Below the pieces are notes generated by a model that worked only from the letters and a program-made list of their open reading frames with translations, ran no database searches and was not told where the DNA came from. The position numbers were made by a program, and so were the translations under genes. Positions 11,345 through 22,679 of a DNA stretch of 64,000 bases are shown one piece after another. Position 1 is the stretch's first letter. The number at the start of each line of letters is the position of its first letter. The DNA comes from Tritrichomonas musculus (taxonomy: Eukaryota; Parabasalia; Tritrichomonadida; Tritrichomonadidae), in NCBI GenBank assembly GCA_039105265.1, contig JAPFFF010000030.1, forward strand, positions 1,240,001-1,304,000. Reading direction: 5' to 3'.

Positions 11345-11944
11345 CTATTTTTGGTTATTTACAAAATTAAGAGGTTGCATTTGCATTTGAAAGTATTGTT
11401 GATTAAACATTAAATTTCTTTCTTTTACTACATTTGGAATAAGTAAAGAAGTATTTTTCATATAATTAGTATTAGGATTATTAGCACAACAATTAATATT
11501 CGGATTTGAAACAAAATTATTATGATATTTGTTTAGTGTTTCGTTTCTATTTTTATTTTGGAAGGAAAACTGATCAACAAATAATTCATCAAAATTTGTT
11601 GATTTTTCATTACCTGTCAAATCAAAGGTTTTTTTATATAAATGTTTATGCCATCGATTTTTAATATCATTTCCACTTCTTCCAGGAAGTTTATCCACCA
11701 TTTTTGACCATTTGGGTCCAATTTTATTGAATTCTTGGATTAAAATTTCATCTTCTTTAGGAGTCCATGGCTCTTTTTTTAATCCATCTTGAAGGTAGTT
11801 GATATATCTAATCTGAATTTGTTTTGGTGTTCGTCCTGGGAGTCTTTTTGCAATTACTTCCCAGTTTTTCCCATACAAATCAGCATATTGGCGAATTAAG
11901 CAATTTTCCATTTCAGTGAATGGAACTCTCTTTGATCTTTTCAT
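11345..11944 (-). CDS. R2R3 Myb-like DNA-binding protein
   Basis: 199 residues. Two Myb repeats occupy about residues 4-51 and 56-104. The second has the classic W-W-W spacing (EPWTPKEDE, PKWSKM, NRWHKHL) and LPGRSGNDIKNRW; the first has Phe and Tyr in place of the first and third Trp. The recognition-helix LPGRTPKQIQIRY is clear. The remaining ~95 residues are Asn/Gln-rich without a known fold. Trichomonads hold a large family of Myb proteins of this size; characterised members bind promoter elements in the nucleus. The ATG at 11944 opens the frame directly before repeat 1. I see no clear Inr upstream. Confidence 0.92.
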   Translation of the reverse strand: MKRSKRVPFTEMENCLIRQYADLYGKNWEVIAKRLPGRTPKQIQIRYINYLQDGLKKEPWTPKEDEILIQEFNKIGPKWSKMVDKLPGRSGNDIKNRWHKHLYKKTFDLTGNEKSTNFDELFVDQFSFQNKNRNETLNKYHNNFVSNPNINCCANNPNTNYMKNTSLLIPNVVKERNLMFNQQYFQMQMQPLNFVNNQK

Positions 11945-13395
11945 TATTATTATTGATATAACTATTGATTTTGGATCATTTTATTTGAGTATTGAAAATT
12001 GAATGATCCTTTGAATTGATGTGAATGTAAAAAAAAAAAATAATTTTATCATTAAATTTAATATTTTTGAGTTTATTAAAGGCAAAAAATGGTATATAGA
12101 AAATGATGAAAAGGGTTCAAAATAAAATTTTTTCTTAATTTTTTTCTTGATTTTGAACTCTTTCATTTGAATATCAATTGAAAAAAAGGGTTCAATAAAA
12201 AAATTGAATTTACTTTGAGTATATAAGTAAAATGATTTAAATAATATGTATATATTACGAAAAATCTAAATTTGGTGTTGTGAACTACAATTTTAAGTTT
12301 TTCATATTCTCAATCAAATTATATTATTTCTCTATCCAGCAGTAAACAAAGACAAATAATATGTTTATATGTATTTATTGATATCTCATATTACCACTCT
12401 TAAAATATGGATTTTGGACTAAAATCAAAAAAAAAAAAAAAAAAAATTGAAATCTATTTTAATTATTATTTTGGTTAATCAATGAAATGCTTTCTTTTGA
12501 GAAATTAAATCTTGCTTTAGTTTAACAAGCAATTTTTTCATAGCAATAACAATATAGTATTTATCTTTTTTGCAAACATTTTACAATTAATAAGTTTTTC
12601 CACATTGTTTTAAGTTCAATTTTTAAGTAAAATGACAAAAAACCGTTGATACAAAATGTTCTGGTGAAGTTTGATGCTAATACTTATGAATTTTGGTTTG
12701 TCAATAAGTCATAACATATTAGAGAACTATTATACTTGGTAATCTTCATAAGCTATTTCGAAGGTTTTTGATAAACCTCCATCGAAATGTTTCTATACAA
12801 ATGATATCATTTCGAAGGTTATCAATTCTATCAATAGTGCCTTATTCTTCCAGCATCATTGCACATCAATTTTAAATAGATAATTGTTTAGTCTATTCAT
12901 ACACTCTTCTCCTTCTTTTTTAATGAAAAAATTTTCTATATTATAATTATACCTGAGAGTAAATGCAATTAAAAACCATTATTTTTCAAATCATTCAAAA
13001 GACGTGGAAACAAGGCAACTTTTTTGGTATTCAAATCATATTTTTGATTAGCATCATTTAGAAATTCTAGCTCAGTGTTCAACGGGTTTTTTTGGATTTA
13101 GTTAACTTGCTAATACTTGCTTTATTTGATACCACTTTTGATTTTGTAATTTTTTTTTTTGATTTGATACTGTTTTTGGCTTGCGAATATTTGTTGAATT
13201 ATATGTTGCTTTTGGTTCACTCACATTTGTCTTATTAGATGTTGCTGTTGATTTGTTAGCTTATTTTGCATCTAGTATTGCTTTTGGTTTACTAACATTT
13301 ATTGAACTAGTTACAGTTTTTGATTTACTAATATTTGCTTTATAGGTTTTGATTTACATCGATATTTATTGAATAAGAAGATGTGTGAAAATCCC
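11945..13395. other. AT-rich intergenic with degenerate coding-like tail near 13.06-13.35 kb
   Basis: Mostly unassignable. At 13060-13350 the minus strand reads degenerate repeats of the type TNVSKPKATSNK broken by stops. They lie directly 3' of the kinase relic and may be remains of a low-complexity Ser/Thr/Lys tail. Confidence 0.4.
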
Positions 13396-13399
13396 AAAA

Positions 13400-14050
13400 T
13401 TAAAGAGTTTTGGCTCCTAAATTTTCAGTAAGATAAACTCTTGCTAGTAGTAAATTTCGATGTAAAATGCCATGTGAATGCAAATGTTTCATTCCACATG
13501 CGATGCCATAAATCATTATCAATTTGGTGGTTGAATTCCAACCTGAAAGAATTTTATTCTTTTTCTCATTTTGAACAACTTCATTCAATGTTCTATTAGT
13601 TTAAATTTCTGTGATAAAAGTAGGGTTTGGGTCACCTTCAAAATTCACAGGACTGAAACCAAATAATTTTGCAAGTGATGGATAATTTATTTCTGAAATG
13701 ATATTCATTTCTTCTGAAATATCTTGCATTTCTTTTTTGCTGAATTGATTCAAGTCAATATTTGACACATGAGCAGCATATTCTTTCCCTGTATTTTTAT
13801 CAGTAACTATATAAACTTTCAAAATTAGTTCTTTCTTATTGAAATTATTAAAATTAAAGATGAAATTTTTGAACGAATATTTATTATTTGTCTTTTCTAT
13901 AGCATTATTTAACATTGAAATTGTTGGTTTATTTATCATGTTTGTCAAATGAGGGATAGAAATATTTTTGAATTGGTTGCTTTGATCAATGGTTATCTCT
14001 TCATACGAAGGGAACTCTCTAGCTAAAGAGAGGCTAGAAAAGATCATCAA
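13400..14050 (-). pseudogene. TKL-like protein kinase relic (N-lobe to catalytic loop)
   Basis: An open piece from 14050 ends at a stop at 13601-13603 (after PTFITEI) and continues in the same frame to about 13400. It covers the N-lobe (AAHVSNID in the VAxK region, EEMNIISEINYPSLAKLFGFSP), the linker and the start of the catalytic loop (GIACGMKHLHSHGILHRNLL). HRD has become HRN. The frame is lost before DFG, so the C-lobe is missing. The opening ~75 residues are not kinase-like. Neighbour of a sister relic at 14085-14640; both probably came from a tandem pair. Confidence 0.75.
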
Positions 14051-14084
14051 ATTGATTCTTGCTTTGAGCTTTTAATAATCAATT

Positions 14085-14640
14085 TTATTTGTTTCTGATC
14101 TCGCATGTTAAAATTTCATACATTGCCATTGCAAATGAATAAACATCTCCTGCTTTCGAATAATAATTTTCTTCCAAAACCTCTTGGGGAGCATACATCT
14201 GAGTTCCGTAAACTCTATCTATAGGACTATTATTATCGCTATTTGATTGAATCCTTTTTGAAAGTCCAAAATTACAAATTTTCGGGAAGAAATGTTCATC
14301 TTCAAAAATATTATAAGGATCCAAGTCACAATGAATAATGTTTAATGAATGCAAATATTTCATTCCTGATGCAATTCCATATATATTAATTAGCTTTTTA
14401 GTGTCATCCCATCCATATAATGACATCGATGATTTTTCAAAATCAAGTACTTTTTTCAAGGTTCCATTTGATTCATATTTCATGAATATCATTGGCTTGT
14501 TATTTCTTTTAAAGTTGATTGGACTTATTCCAATAAATTTCACAATTGATGGATATCTGATTTCGGATATAATATCCAATTCACGATCAAAGTCTAAAAT
14601 GTCTTTTTTTGTAAAATAAGCAGCTGCTTTGAATCGTTTA
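14085..14640 (-). pseudogene. TKL-like protein kinase relic, second copy
   Basis: Continuous frame from about 14640: VKRFKAAAYF (VAVK region), DRELDIISEIRYPSIVKFIG, GIASGMKYLHSLNIIHCDLD, NFGLSK for DFGLSK, then APQEVL and KAGDVYSFAMAMYEILT before a stop. HRDLK has become HCDLD and DFG has become NFG. The Gly-rich loop and the end of the C-lobe are missing. The frame has no ATG before residue VKRF, so it is not an intact gene. Sequence style is that of the very large trichomonad TKL family. Confidence 0.75.
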
Positions 14641-15205
14641 ACAAAAAATAATTATTTTTGGTTTGGATCGTACTTTTATAAAAATACTTTTTATTCTATC
14701 CTCAATTTGATTTATTTTTTTTGAAATTGCTGATATCAATATAGTCAAATTTATCTTCATCTTTTATATTAAGTTCTGCTTTTGTCTCTAAAACAATTTT
14801 TCAAATTTTCAAGCTTTTTGAATAATAAAATTCTCACAAAAATATTATAAATAACAATTGTTTTTGAATGGTAATATTACCATTGATTCTATGAGATCTA
14901 TGAAAATAAAAACCGAACAAAAAATATTATTGGAAGTATATCTTTAAATATAAAAAATGAAATATGTTACAATTACATTCTTAATTAAAAAAACATTCTT
15001 AAAGATAATATATTTAAATATAAAATATGTTACAAATATTTAACATATTTAATTATCTTTGGAAGTATATCTTTAAATATAAAATATGTTACAAATATTC
15101 TTAAAGATAATATATACAAAACTATATTAATTCAAATATTTGATCAGATAGGAGAGAGACAAAAATTTGAGTCTTAAAAAAAATTTCTCTCAAAAATTGC
15201 AATTG
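14641..15205. other. AT-rich intergenic with a short direct repeat
   Basis: The phrase TATCTTTAAATATAAAA(A/T)ATG and neighbouring words recur at about 14938, 15002 and 15067. No gene is seen. Confidence 0.5.
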
Positions 15206-15207
15206 CT

Positions 15208-15216
15208 TCATTTTAT
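15208..15216 (+). promoter_or_regulatory. Inr core promoter of the DUF3447/ankyrin relic
   Basis: TCATTTTAT matches the initiator consensus; +1 (15210) lies 9 bases before the ATG at 15219. The promoter has outlived the gene it served. Confidence 0.65.
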
Positions 15217-15218
15217 AA

Positions 15219-17009
15219 ATGTTCGACTCTACATCATTTGATAAGAAAATTTATAGCCAATTGAAATTGATCATTGACATCCAAAGAAGTTTAATAAACC
15301 TTAAATCAGACAATATCAAAGAAACAGGTGATCATATATTAAAAAGGAAAGAGTTATCTAAAACTCAAGAAGGTATTTCCCTTTTAGCAAATTGTTTCAT
15401 TGAAATTGCCGATTTTTATCCAATGAACGTTGAGATACTCTCAGACCTTTTTATATATCTTCAAAAATCAGAATCTCCATCCAACCAACTTCATCTACTC
15501 AAAGATTGTATAGTATCATGCATCCATTCACGTTCCGAATTACGATCATCTGTACTTTTCTTTTTAAGAACTCTTTTTTTACGTGAAGCAATCACAATTA
15601 AATCAATCATCAAAGAAATCAAGTCCATTCCATTCCATCCTGAATCAAAAGCAAATTAAATCATCAAATGGTTTTATCCAGAGATTAAGGCTTCATATTC
15701 TAAAATAATTCAAAATGCGCAAAAATATTGTTATTTTCAAGTTCCAATTGAGTTCGAAACAAATGATATCGACTCGGTAATTACAATAATGAACAGTGGA
15801 TATAATCCAATTGAAATAGCTCAAATCATTAAAAATGATGATATTGATACATTTTCCAAATAGTTTCACAATGTGGTGACGATTTCAATTACGAACAATA
15901 CATCAATCCCACCAATTTTGAGTGTTGTCCAATTCTCTCACAAAAAGTTACACTTGTTCAATATGCCACTTTTTTCAATTCAATAAAGATCTTCAAATTC
16001 ATGTTTCTTCACAAAGTTGAGATGGACCCGTCGTTATTTGAATATGCAATAAGTGGAGGCAGTCTTGAAATCATCCGTCTTCTTGCTCAAAAAAAAGTTG
16101 ATCTGTTTGTTGGAATTCCGATTTCAATCAAGTATTTTCAGAATGACGTTTTGACGTGGATTCTCGACAATTACAGGCCGACAGATATTGATGATTTCGA
16201 GTCGATGAAGTACGAAGCGAGCTCAGTGAATAACAGAGAAGTATCTCTTTATCCGTATGTTTATAATGACGACTTTGATGATTATTATCAATACGACGCT
16301 GATGATGAAATTGAATTAGATGAAGATGATGAAAATGATGAAAATGATTCTGAAGAAAGCAAAAGTTTTCTTAAATATGTGGATTATGATTCCATTTTTG
16401 ATTGCATTCTTGAATCTAACAATTTATTAGCTTTGTTCATATTGTTTAATTATGGAATGAGCATAAATGCAAGAAACAGTGTGTCAAAGAAAACATTGCT
16501 TCATTTTGCTATTGAAAAGGGAAAGTTTTTCTAAACCTTTTCTCGAGGATAAAAATGGTGAGACGCCTCTTGAATATTGTCTCAGATATTCAAGAAAAGA
16601 ATTTTTTAATTTTATGATACAGCATGAAAAAGTTGTGCAAAAAATAAGTGATGAATCTTACTTAAAATTGTATCGTTATTGTGAAATGTTGCATTTGGAT
16701 GATGCTAAAAAATTCATCTTGGAAAGGTGGAATTTTGATTTGTTGAAATTGTCATTTAGAGATTTTTGTGACGCAATGACTTTCCTTCCTTTGGATTTGT
16801 TTGTGAGTCAAATCGAGCCATCTTTGATTGACTTGTTTGAACAACAAGATTTCACTCGATTTGCAATCCTTGTCAGCAGAGTTCTTAGAGAAAAAAATTT
16901 GAATTTCACTGGAAGTTTCTATTTCGTTGAGAAAATACAACAATCTAAGACTTATGGACAAGATTTCATTGAATTGTGCATTTTGCTTTCTTACTATAAA
17001 ATAAAATAG
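15219..17009 (+). pseudogene. DUF3447/ankyrin-repeat protein relic
   Basis: Coding-like sequence runs throughout but is broken three times. A stop lies at 15657-15659, directly before the family phrase WFYPEI. A frameshift lies near 15860, and another near 16510 (after LHFAIEKGKFF, resuming at SKPFLEDKNGETPLEYCL). The N-terminal ~150 residues are the helical head of trichomonad DUF3447 proteins (FIEIADFYPMNVEILSDL). The middle holds ankyrin-like pieces (AISGGSLEIIRLLAQKKVD) and an acidic Asp/Glu stretch; the end is helical. These proteins form one of the largest trichomonad families; their functions are mostly unknown. The lesions look recent because the frames remain long. Confidence 0.8.
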
Positions 17010-17284
17010 TTTATCAAATTGATTAATTATTATTCTCTATTTTTGAAGTATCAAAAAGAAAAATATGCTCCTAAAAATTCACAAGATAAATCATTTTCGT
17101 TATCATCAAATAATAATGTAATTAATGTTTACTTTGTAAGTCCAAAAAACTTTCTCATTTATGCGATATTTCAATGAAATATCAGAAATGATGATTAGTT
17201 TAAATTGTTGATATGGTTTTAAAGATTTTGATTAATTTAATAAATATTATTTTTTTTTATTCATTTTTCTTTGTATAGTATTAT

Positions 17285-17986
17285 AATAATTGGTAGTGCA
17301 TGTCTGCATCAGTTGGTGGTGAATTCCATTTCTCCATGTTCTGCCTTTTGTGCATCTTGTTGGAATTGTTGAATAAATTGAGAATCATAACATTGGAACA
17401 TCCCACAACCTATGTAACTCAGTAATATGATATGTATGATGGATAACGAAATTCACCGCATGGTCCAACACCGACTTCAATTTCAATGATTGATCCATCA
17501 TTAATGAAAGTAGAAAACTGTGTTTTAAATGCTGTCATCCAATCTCTGTACATTTCAAGCGGCGTTCTTTCATTATTTTGACCGATTTTGATATTGTCAT
17601 ATGCAAATGAAATATATGCATTTTCTGTATGACGACTTGCATCGTCAAAATACGGTTTGGTACCGCCTTCCAATACAAAGTTTGGAATTGGAATGTTTAC
17701 GTAATCTCCGACTGATCCTCCACATTTGTGGAATGAAAAAACAGGAATGATTTTTAAGCCTCGGTGATGGTGTTTCATATCCTTGCCATCTGTAATTTTT
17801 TGGTGATGGTTCGGTGATTCCCCACCATACAAGCATCAAGCATGACACCTTTCACATTTGCATCACGAAGCATGTTACACCAGTTTTCAAATTTGGATTG
17901 GAAACTTGGATTGCAACAAAATCAAGTGGAGCAATGACAAATACATCACATCCACATGACGCAGAAACAATTAATAAAGGTAGCAT
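17285..17986 (-). pseudogene. Beta-amylase (GH14) relic, N-terminal half
   Basis: Starts with ATG at 17986 and a secretory-looking leader (MLPLLIVSASCGC). Beta-amylase landmarks follow in changing frames: GVMLDA-WWGITEPSPKNYRW, the 137-codon piece 17832-17419 with VFSFHKCGGSVGDYVNIPIP, and GVGPCGEFRYPSY, which carries the first catalytic Glu region. FQCYDSQF and a WNSPPTDA-like segment come last. At least four frame breaks are visible, and the C-terminal half with the second catalytic Glu is absent. Intact GH14 enzymes release maltose from starch or glycogen, and trichomonads secrete such enzymes. This copy is dead. Confidence 0.85.
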
Positions 17987-17999
17987 TATTAAAAAATAA

Positions 18000-18421
18000 T
18001 AAAAAAAAATTTTAATTAATTGAATAATTTTTAAATGAGCAGGTGAATTTTATTACCAAAATAGAGCTAATCTTTTGAAAAAGTTTTAAATTCAATTATT
18101 GAAAATAAAGTTCAATTTCAATGGAAACAGCAATAAAGTTGTAAATTTAAAAATAATTATAAATAATCATTAGATGCTTAATGATATTATACAACTTCTA
18201 ATATTCAATTTTTTTATAACAAAAAGATTAAATAAAAATCCATATCTGGATTTTATTACTTTTTGTTTGTATCACAGTATTGATTTAATATTACTTTATT
18301 TGAAATTGGATATCGCTTTTATTTCCTTTTATTTGAAATTAGATTTGTTAATTTCAAAATTATCAAATAAAGTTATATCTTTTTTATATTAAATTTTTGA
18401 TAAAATATGTATCATCAGAAA
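18000..18421. other. AT-rich intergenic
   Basis: No supported gene. The 72-codon frame at 18174-18392 is low-complexity Leu/Ile/Phe and unlikely to be real. Confidence 0.5.
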
Positions 18422-18493
18422 TCTCTTGTGGTATACAGGTTAGAATGTGGGTCTGATAAGCCCGAGAAGGAAGTTCGAATCTTCCCAGGAGAA
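18422..18493 (+). tRNA. tRNA-Ile (anticodon GAT)
   Basis: Full cloverleaf. Acceptor TCTCTTG pairs with CAGGAGA, the anticodon arm TGGGT/GCCCG holds loop CTGATAA, and the T arm GGAAG-TTCGAAT-CTTCC is perfect. T33 and A37 are present; the anticodon reads GAT, hence Ile. The D arm uses G-T wobbles. A long T tract (18495-18529) follows as a Pol III terminator. Eukaryotic nuclear tRNA-Ile normally has AAT, so GAT is unusual. Confidence 0.8.
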
Positions 18494-18895
18494 TTTTTTG
18501 CTTTTTTTTTTTTTTTTTTTTTTTTTTGGATTTGATAAAGAAATGAAATCCAATCATTTTATGTTTGATTACCAGATATTTTTAAAGTAAAGGACATTTC
18601 TGGTCTTAAAAGACAATAAATGCTTCATTTTTCAATTTCAAAAAATTAAATTAGACTGTTATTTGTAAAAGAAAAGTTCAAATACTCAAAAGCAGCCATT
18701 GTTAAATATTTCGAAAAAAGATAAAAGGGACAAATTGCTCTAGATTTGGCCAAAAAGTTTTATTTTTATTGACCTTATCTTTACATAAAATGGTGAATAT
18801 ATGATCGTTATTTTTACGATTTAATTCAAAAAGTGGTGAATTATAAAAAATTAAATGCAATATCAAAAAGAAATAGTTAAAATTTCTCATTTATA
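18494..18895. other. Intergenic: T tract then AT-rich sequence
   Basis: The poly-T run serves the tRNA. The 62-codon minus frame (18702-18890) lies 3' of the GTPase gene and is not supported as a gene. Confidence 0.5.
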
Positions 18896-20200
18896 TTAAA
18901 TGTAAATTATTTCATTTCTAGGATCAGTAATATCTTTTTCTTCTGGTTCTCTAAAACCTCTTTCCATTCCACCACCAACTTCTTCTTTTTTTTCAGTTCC
19001 AGGAACCATAAGCCAATTAGAATATGTCTTATTCCCATCATAATCAGTTTTTTCCACTCTTTGCTCTTCGTAAGTAATGTGATATATTGTAAAATGAGTG
19101 TGATCTTCACTACTTTTTCCAAACAATGAATGAGCTGAATGATGACAAACTTCTTTTTTCTCAATTTTCTTTATTCTCTTTTGTATTCTTTCTGTTTGCT
19201 CGCCTGCTTCAGTTCGTTGTTCTGATATATTATACCAAGGAGTTTCTTCAATGTCGTATCCTGTTTGAAGATCTCGAATAATAATTTTTTCTTGGTTTGC
19301 TGTAACTTTATATCGTTTAGGTGGATTTGTGCTATAAATGTATCCTTGATCAACATCAAATTTTTGTTGAATAATCTTTTTCTTGATTGCTTTTTCATAA
19401 CTTTTGATACATTCCCAATCAGTATAACGAACTGGGTCTTTATTATTTGGAATAATTTTTATTCGTTTTAGATCTTCAAATAATTCATATGTTGTATCAC
19501 CTCTTTCTTCAAATCCTTTTGAAACTCCTGTCCTAACTTCTTCCTCATGATCTTCACGATAGCTTGCTTCTTTGAATTGCTTTGTTTCAATAGGGCTACG
19601 ATTAACCGCAAAACCATGAAACAAATTTAAGTTTGCTAAACTATCAGAATTCTCTCCCTCTGGATAACAATCAACAAAAAAAACAGGAATTTCTGGGACA
19701 TCTTCCAATGGAGTTCCTGATATTTCACTTAAATAATTTTTTACAGCATTCATATAATTTTTTTGTTTTCTATCTCTTTTAGGATTTGTTTTTGTGTAGC
19801 ATTTAGTAAAAACAACGCATATATGTTTCAAAGTTTCTTTGGTACCAAATGCATAATATGCAAACTTTACAATGTCTTTTACTCCTTGCGAAAATCTATC
19901 ATTTTGACCATTAATAATAATTGCTATAGCATTTATACCACGCTCATAGGCTTTCAAAATTTTTGCTAAATTTTGAATCTGTATAGAACTAATTGATTGT
20001 CCATCATTTAATCCTTCAGTATCAATTACCCACCTCGTACATCCATCAATGGTTCTCGATTTAATCACAACGTCTTTAGTAACAGGTTTTTCAGAATCAT
20101 CTGCCTCAAAAACATCCTCTCTAAGGTAATAGTTACCAAATGAACTTTTACCTGCCCCAGTATCACCTATCAATAAAATTGAAACCTCGTTTTTGTCCAT
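18896..20200 (-). CDS. AIG1/GIMAP-like GTPase
   Basis: 434 residues from the ATG at 20200. The frame extends 15 codons further, but only to a TTG inside a transposon end, so the inner ATG is chosen. G1 is GDTGAGKSS (residues 12-20), G3 is DTEG (60-63), and an AIG1-type conserved box follows (ILKAYERGINAIAIIINGQNDRFSQGVKD). The G4 position reads FTKC rather than NKxD. The C-terminal ~220 residues are charged, with GVSKGFEERG and repeated YEEQ/KTDYDGNK-like segments of unknown fold. AIG1-like GTPases are expanded in trichomonads; known relatives assemble on membranes in a GTP-dependent way. A 767-bp transposon begins 24 bases upstream of the ATG, so the native promoter is displaced. Confidence 0.9.
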   Translation of the reverse strand: MDKNEVSILLIGDTGAGKSSFGNYYLREDVFEADDSEKPVTKDVVIKSRTIDGCTRWVIDTEGLNDGQSISSIQIQNLAKILKAYERGINAIAIIINGQNDRFSQGVKDIVKFAYYAFGTKETLKHICVVFTKCYTKTNPKRDRKQKNYMNAVKNYLSEISGTPLEDVPEIPVFFVDCYPEGENSDSLANLNLFHGFAVNRSPIETKQFKEASYREDHEEEVRTGVSKGFEERGDTTYELFEDLKRIKIIPNNKDPVRYTDWECIKSYEKAIKKKIIQQKFDVDQGYIYSTNPPKRYKVTANQEKIIIRDLQTGYDIEETPWYNISEQRTEAGEQTERIQKRIKKIEKKEVCHHSAHSLFGKSSEDHTHFTIYHITYEEQRVEKTDYDGNKTYSNWLMVPGTEKKEEVGGGMERGFREPEEKDITDPRNEIIYI

Positions 20201-20223
20201 TTTTTTTTCTAAAAATATTGAAA

Positions 20224-20990
20224 AGACCATATTAAGGTTGAACAAAAGCAGTATATTTTATCATATTATAATATAATAAAATATATGATGATAAAAAATT
20301 TATTTACTAAATATAATGGTAAAATTGACGTATGATATAAAAATAAACTAATTTTTCTTTTTGAATGAAAATTTTACAATTTGATAAGTTTAGAAAAAAA
20401 ATGATGTTTTGTATAAATATTATAGCAAATATGAGGAAAATCCAATTTAAAATATAAGATATATTTTTTAGTTAATTTATTAAATTGAATTTATTTTTTA
20501 TGAAATATTTGAATCATCAGAAAATTGAGATCAATTCTATGAAATTATTATATGCTTCAGAATATTGAGCATTTTTTTAAGAAATAATTGTGAGATTGTA
20601 AGATATAAACAATTGTAAAATTGTGAGAAAATAAAGATTTCTGAAAAGTAAAAATATGTAAAGTATTCAAAGAAAAAATCTATCCAAAATAAAGTCCCCA
20701 GCGTCGGAATTTTTGATTTTTTAAAATAAATCTTTTTAAAATCAAAAAATATGGCCAATTTTTCAAATTTTAACTCAGGTTGAAAAGATTAGCTGAGTGA
20801 TTATTTATGAAATTATCTCTACTTTTAGCAAGATATACAATAATTTAAATATATTATATAATGATATTATTAATTTTATGAATATTTAATAAAAAAAATT
20901 AAAATTTATAATGATATATTTCGCAAAATATGTATTTTCGTTGTCACTTTTTGAATACTACAAAATTGAATGAATACCTTAATAAGGCCT
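20224..20990. mobile_element. 767-bp TIR element with 8-bp TSD (copy 1)
   Basis: Ends AGACCATATTAAGGT and ACCTTAATAAGGCCT form an imperfect inverted repeat. The flanks are identical 8-mers TATTGAAA (20216-20223 and 20991-20998). No transposase. A near-identical copy in opposite orientation lies at 58055-58820. The 8-bp duplication suits hAT, Merlin or P-like elements; the superfamily cannot be set from these ends. Confidence 0.92.
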
Positions 20991-21252
20991 TATTGAAATC
21001 ACTTAATTTTTTTCCATCTATTTCAAAAGTTATTTTTGAAGTGATAAATGGTTGGAAATTTTTTTAAAACCATTCAATTTTTGTTAATACTTTGAAATTG
21101 AATTAATAAAATTTTACAAGTCAACAAATAAATTGAAACAAAAACCTTAGAAAAAAAAAAACAAATAGACTTTAAATAGTCATTAACAACTTCTTGGCAT
21201 TTGATCTTTTTGAAAGAAAATATCATGTCTTTTGAATTGTTACAGGTTATTT

Positions 21253-22550
21253 AAAGGGAGGCCAACGAAATTGAATGAATTTAAAATTTTCTATTATTTT
21301 CCATTTATCTCATTAAAATAAGTACATTTACAAATAACAACTATTTATTTAATATTTGAATTAAATATTGTTAATAATATTTTGTTTTATTTTGGTCAAT
21401 GCATCAATATCCATAATATCCGATCTGCTAAAAAGAGATATATCCTGAATTAAATATGAGTTTCAATTACTTGGTATATAAATATGCAATATTTAAGCAA
21501 TCATTTTTTAAATAATTTTGTTTTTCGTTGAGATACCTTTGATACAAAAAATTTTGTAAGAGCATTTAAAAAAAAAATATCTAAAAATTGGCACATCCTT
21601 TTATAAATTAATTCTTTATTTATATTATTTTAATAAAAATAAAACTAATAAAATAATTAATATTTAAATCCTAACTCAAATTATTGAGAAATATGTATTT
21701 TATTTCAATAATGGCAAAAAAAAGCCGATCTATAAAACAAAAAAGGCCTTGATTCTTTCAAAAAAAGATTTATTTTGTAAATAAATTCTATATATGCAAC
21801 ATACATGATTTAAATATATTGATTTCTAAAAGTAACGTTGAAATAATTACATTATGGAGAGATTCATATCATTAGTTCCATCAAATTAAAATATTTCATT
21901 CCATAATTAGAGGTGAAATATTATATACTTATAGTATATTTATAATTAAAAATCAAAATCATGATTCGTTTGACTGTTATCATAATGCGATTTATATAGC
22001 TTTACATTTAAATTAAAATCGCAAACAAATTACAATAATTGATTATATATATCAATTATACTCCATTAATGCTTTAAACATATTTGATTTTTCCCGTCTT
22101 ATGATTATTTCAACCAATTAAGAAAATTTTTATTTATTTGTTTTTTGCTTTTCAAAATACAAAAAATTGTTTTATTATAAACATTCAGATCTTATTCCGT
22201 AAAAAAGTTATTTAATTTAAGATGATTTACTATGTTAATAAAAATAATCCAATGATTTTTATTCTTAATATAATTGTTTATTTTATGAATGAATATATAA
22301 AAATATTTTTTGATTTTAAATTTATAATATTTGAAGATTATTGAGAAATAAGAAAAATATTATTTTTATATTTCATTCAAATTAATTCAATTTTTAAAAA
22401 ATAAAAATATCTAATTATTTAAAATAAAATAAAAGTAATCATGAGATGCATTAATAATTAAATTTAATATATATATTAATATTAGAATATATAATTTCCA
22501 ATATAACTGTACTTTGAGTTAGATGTGAAAGCTTTCGTTGGCCTCCCTTT
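21253..22550. mobile_element. 1298-bp TIR element with 8-bp TSD
   Basis: The 18-bp inverted repeat AAAGGGAGGCCAACGAAA is perfect at both ends. The target duplication GGTTATTT is perfect (21245-21252 and 22551-22558). The interior is AT-rich and non-coding. Non-autonomous. Confidence 0.93.
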
Positions 22551-22679
22551 GGTTATTTTTGATTATAAATGGCTGCAGATTAAAATCCTAATAATCAGAT
22601 ATTAAAACTGACTGAAATTTATTCATTTTATTCTTCAAACGGTAATTTTTTAGAAATCTTTTTATTATAATAATAATAT

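Noticed and set aside
20537-20758. Paired 73-codon frames here and at 58286-58507
   Set aside because: Both lie inside the two copies of the 8-bp-TSD element and are AT-rich Phe/Ile/Tyr translations.
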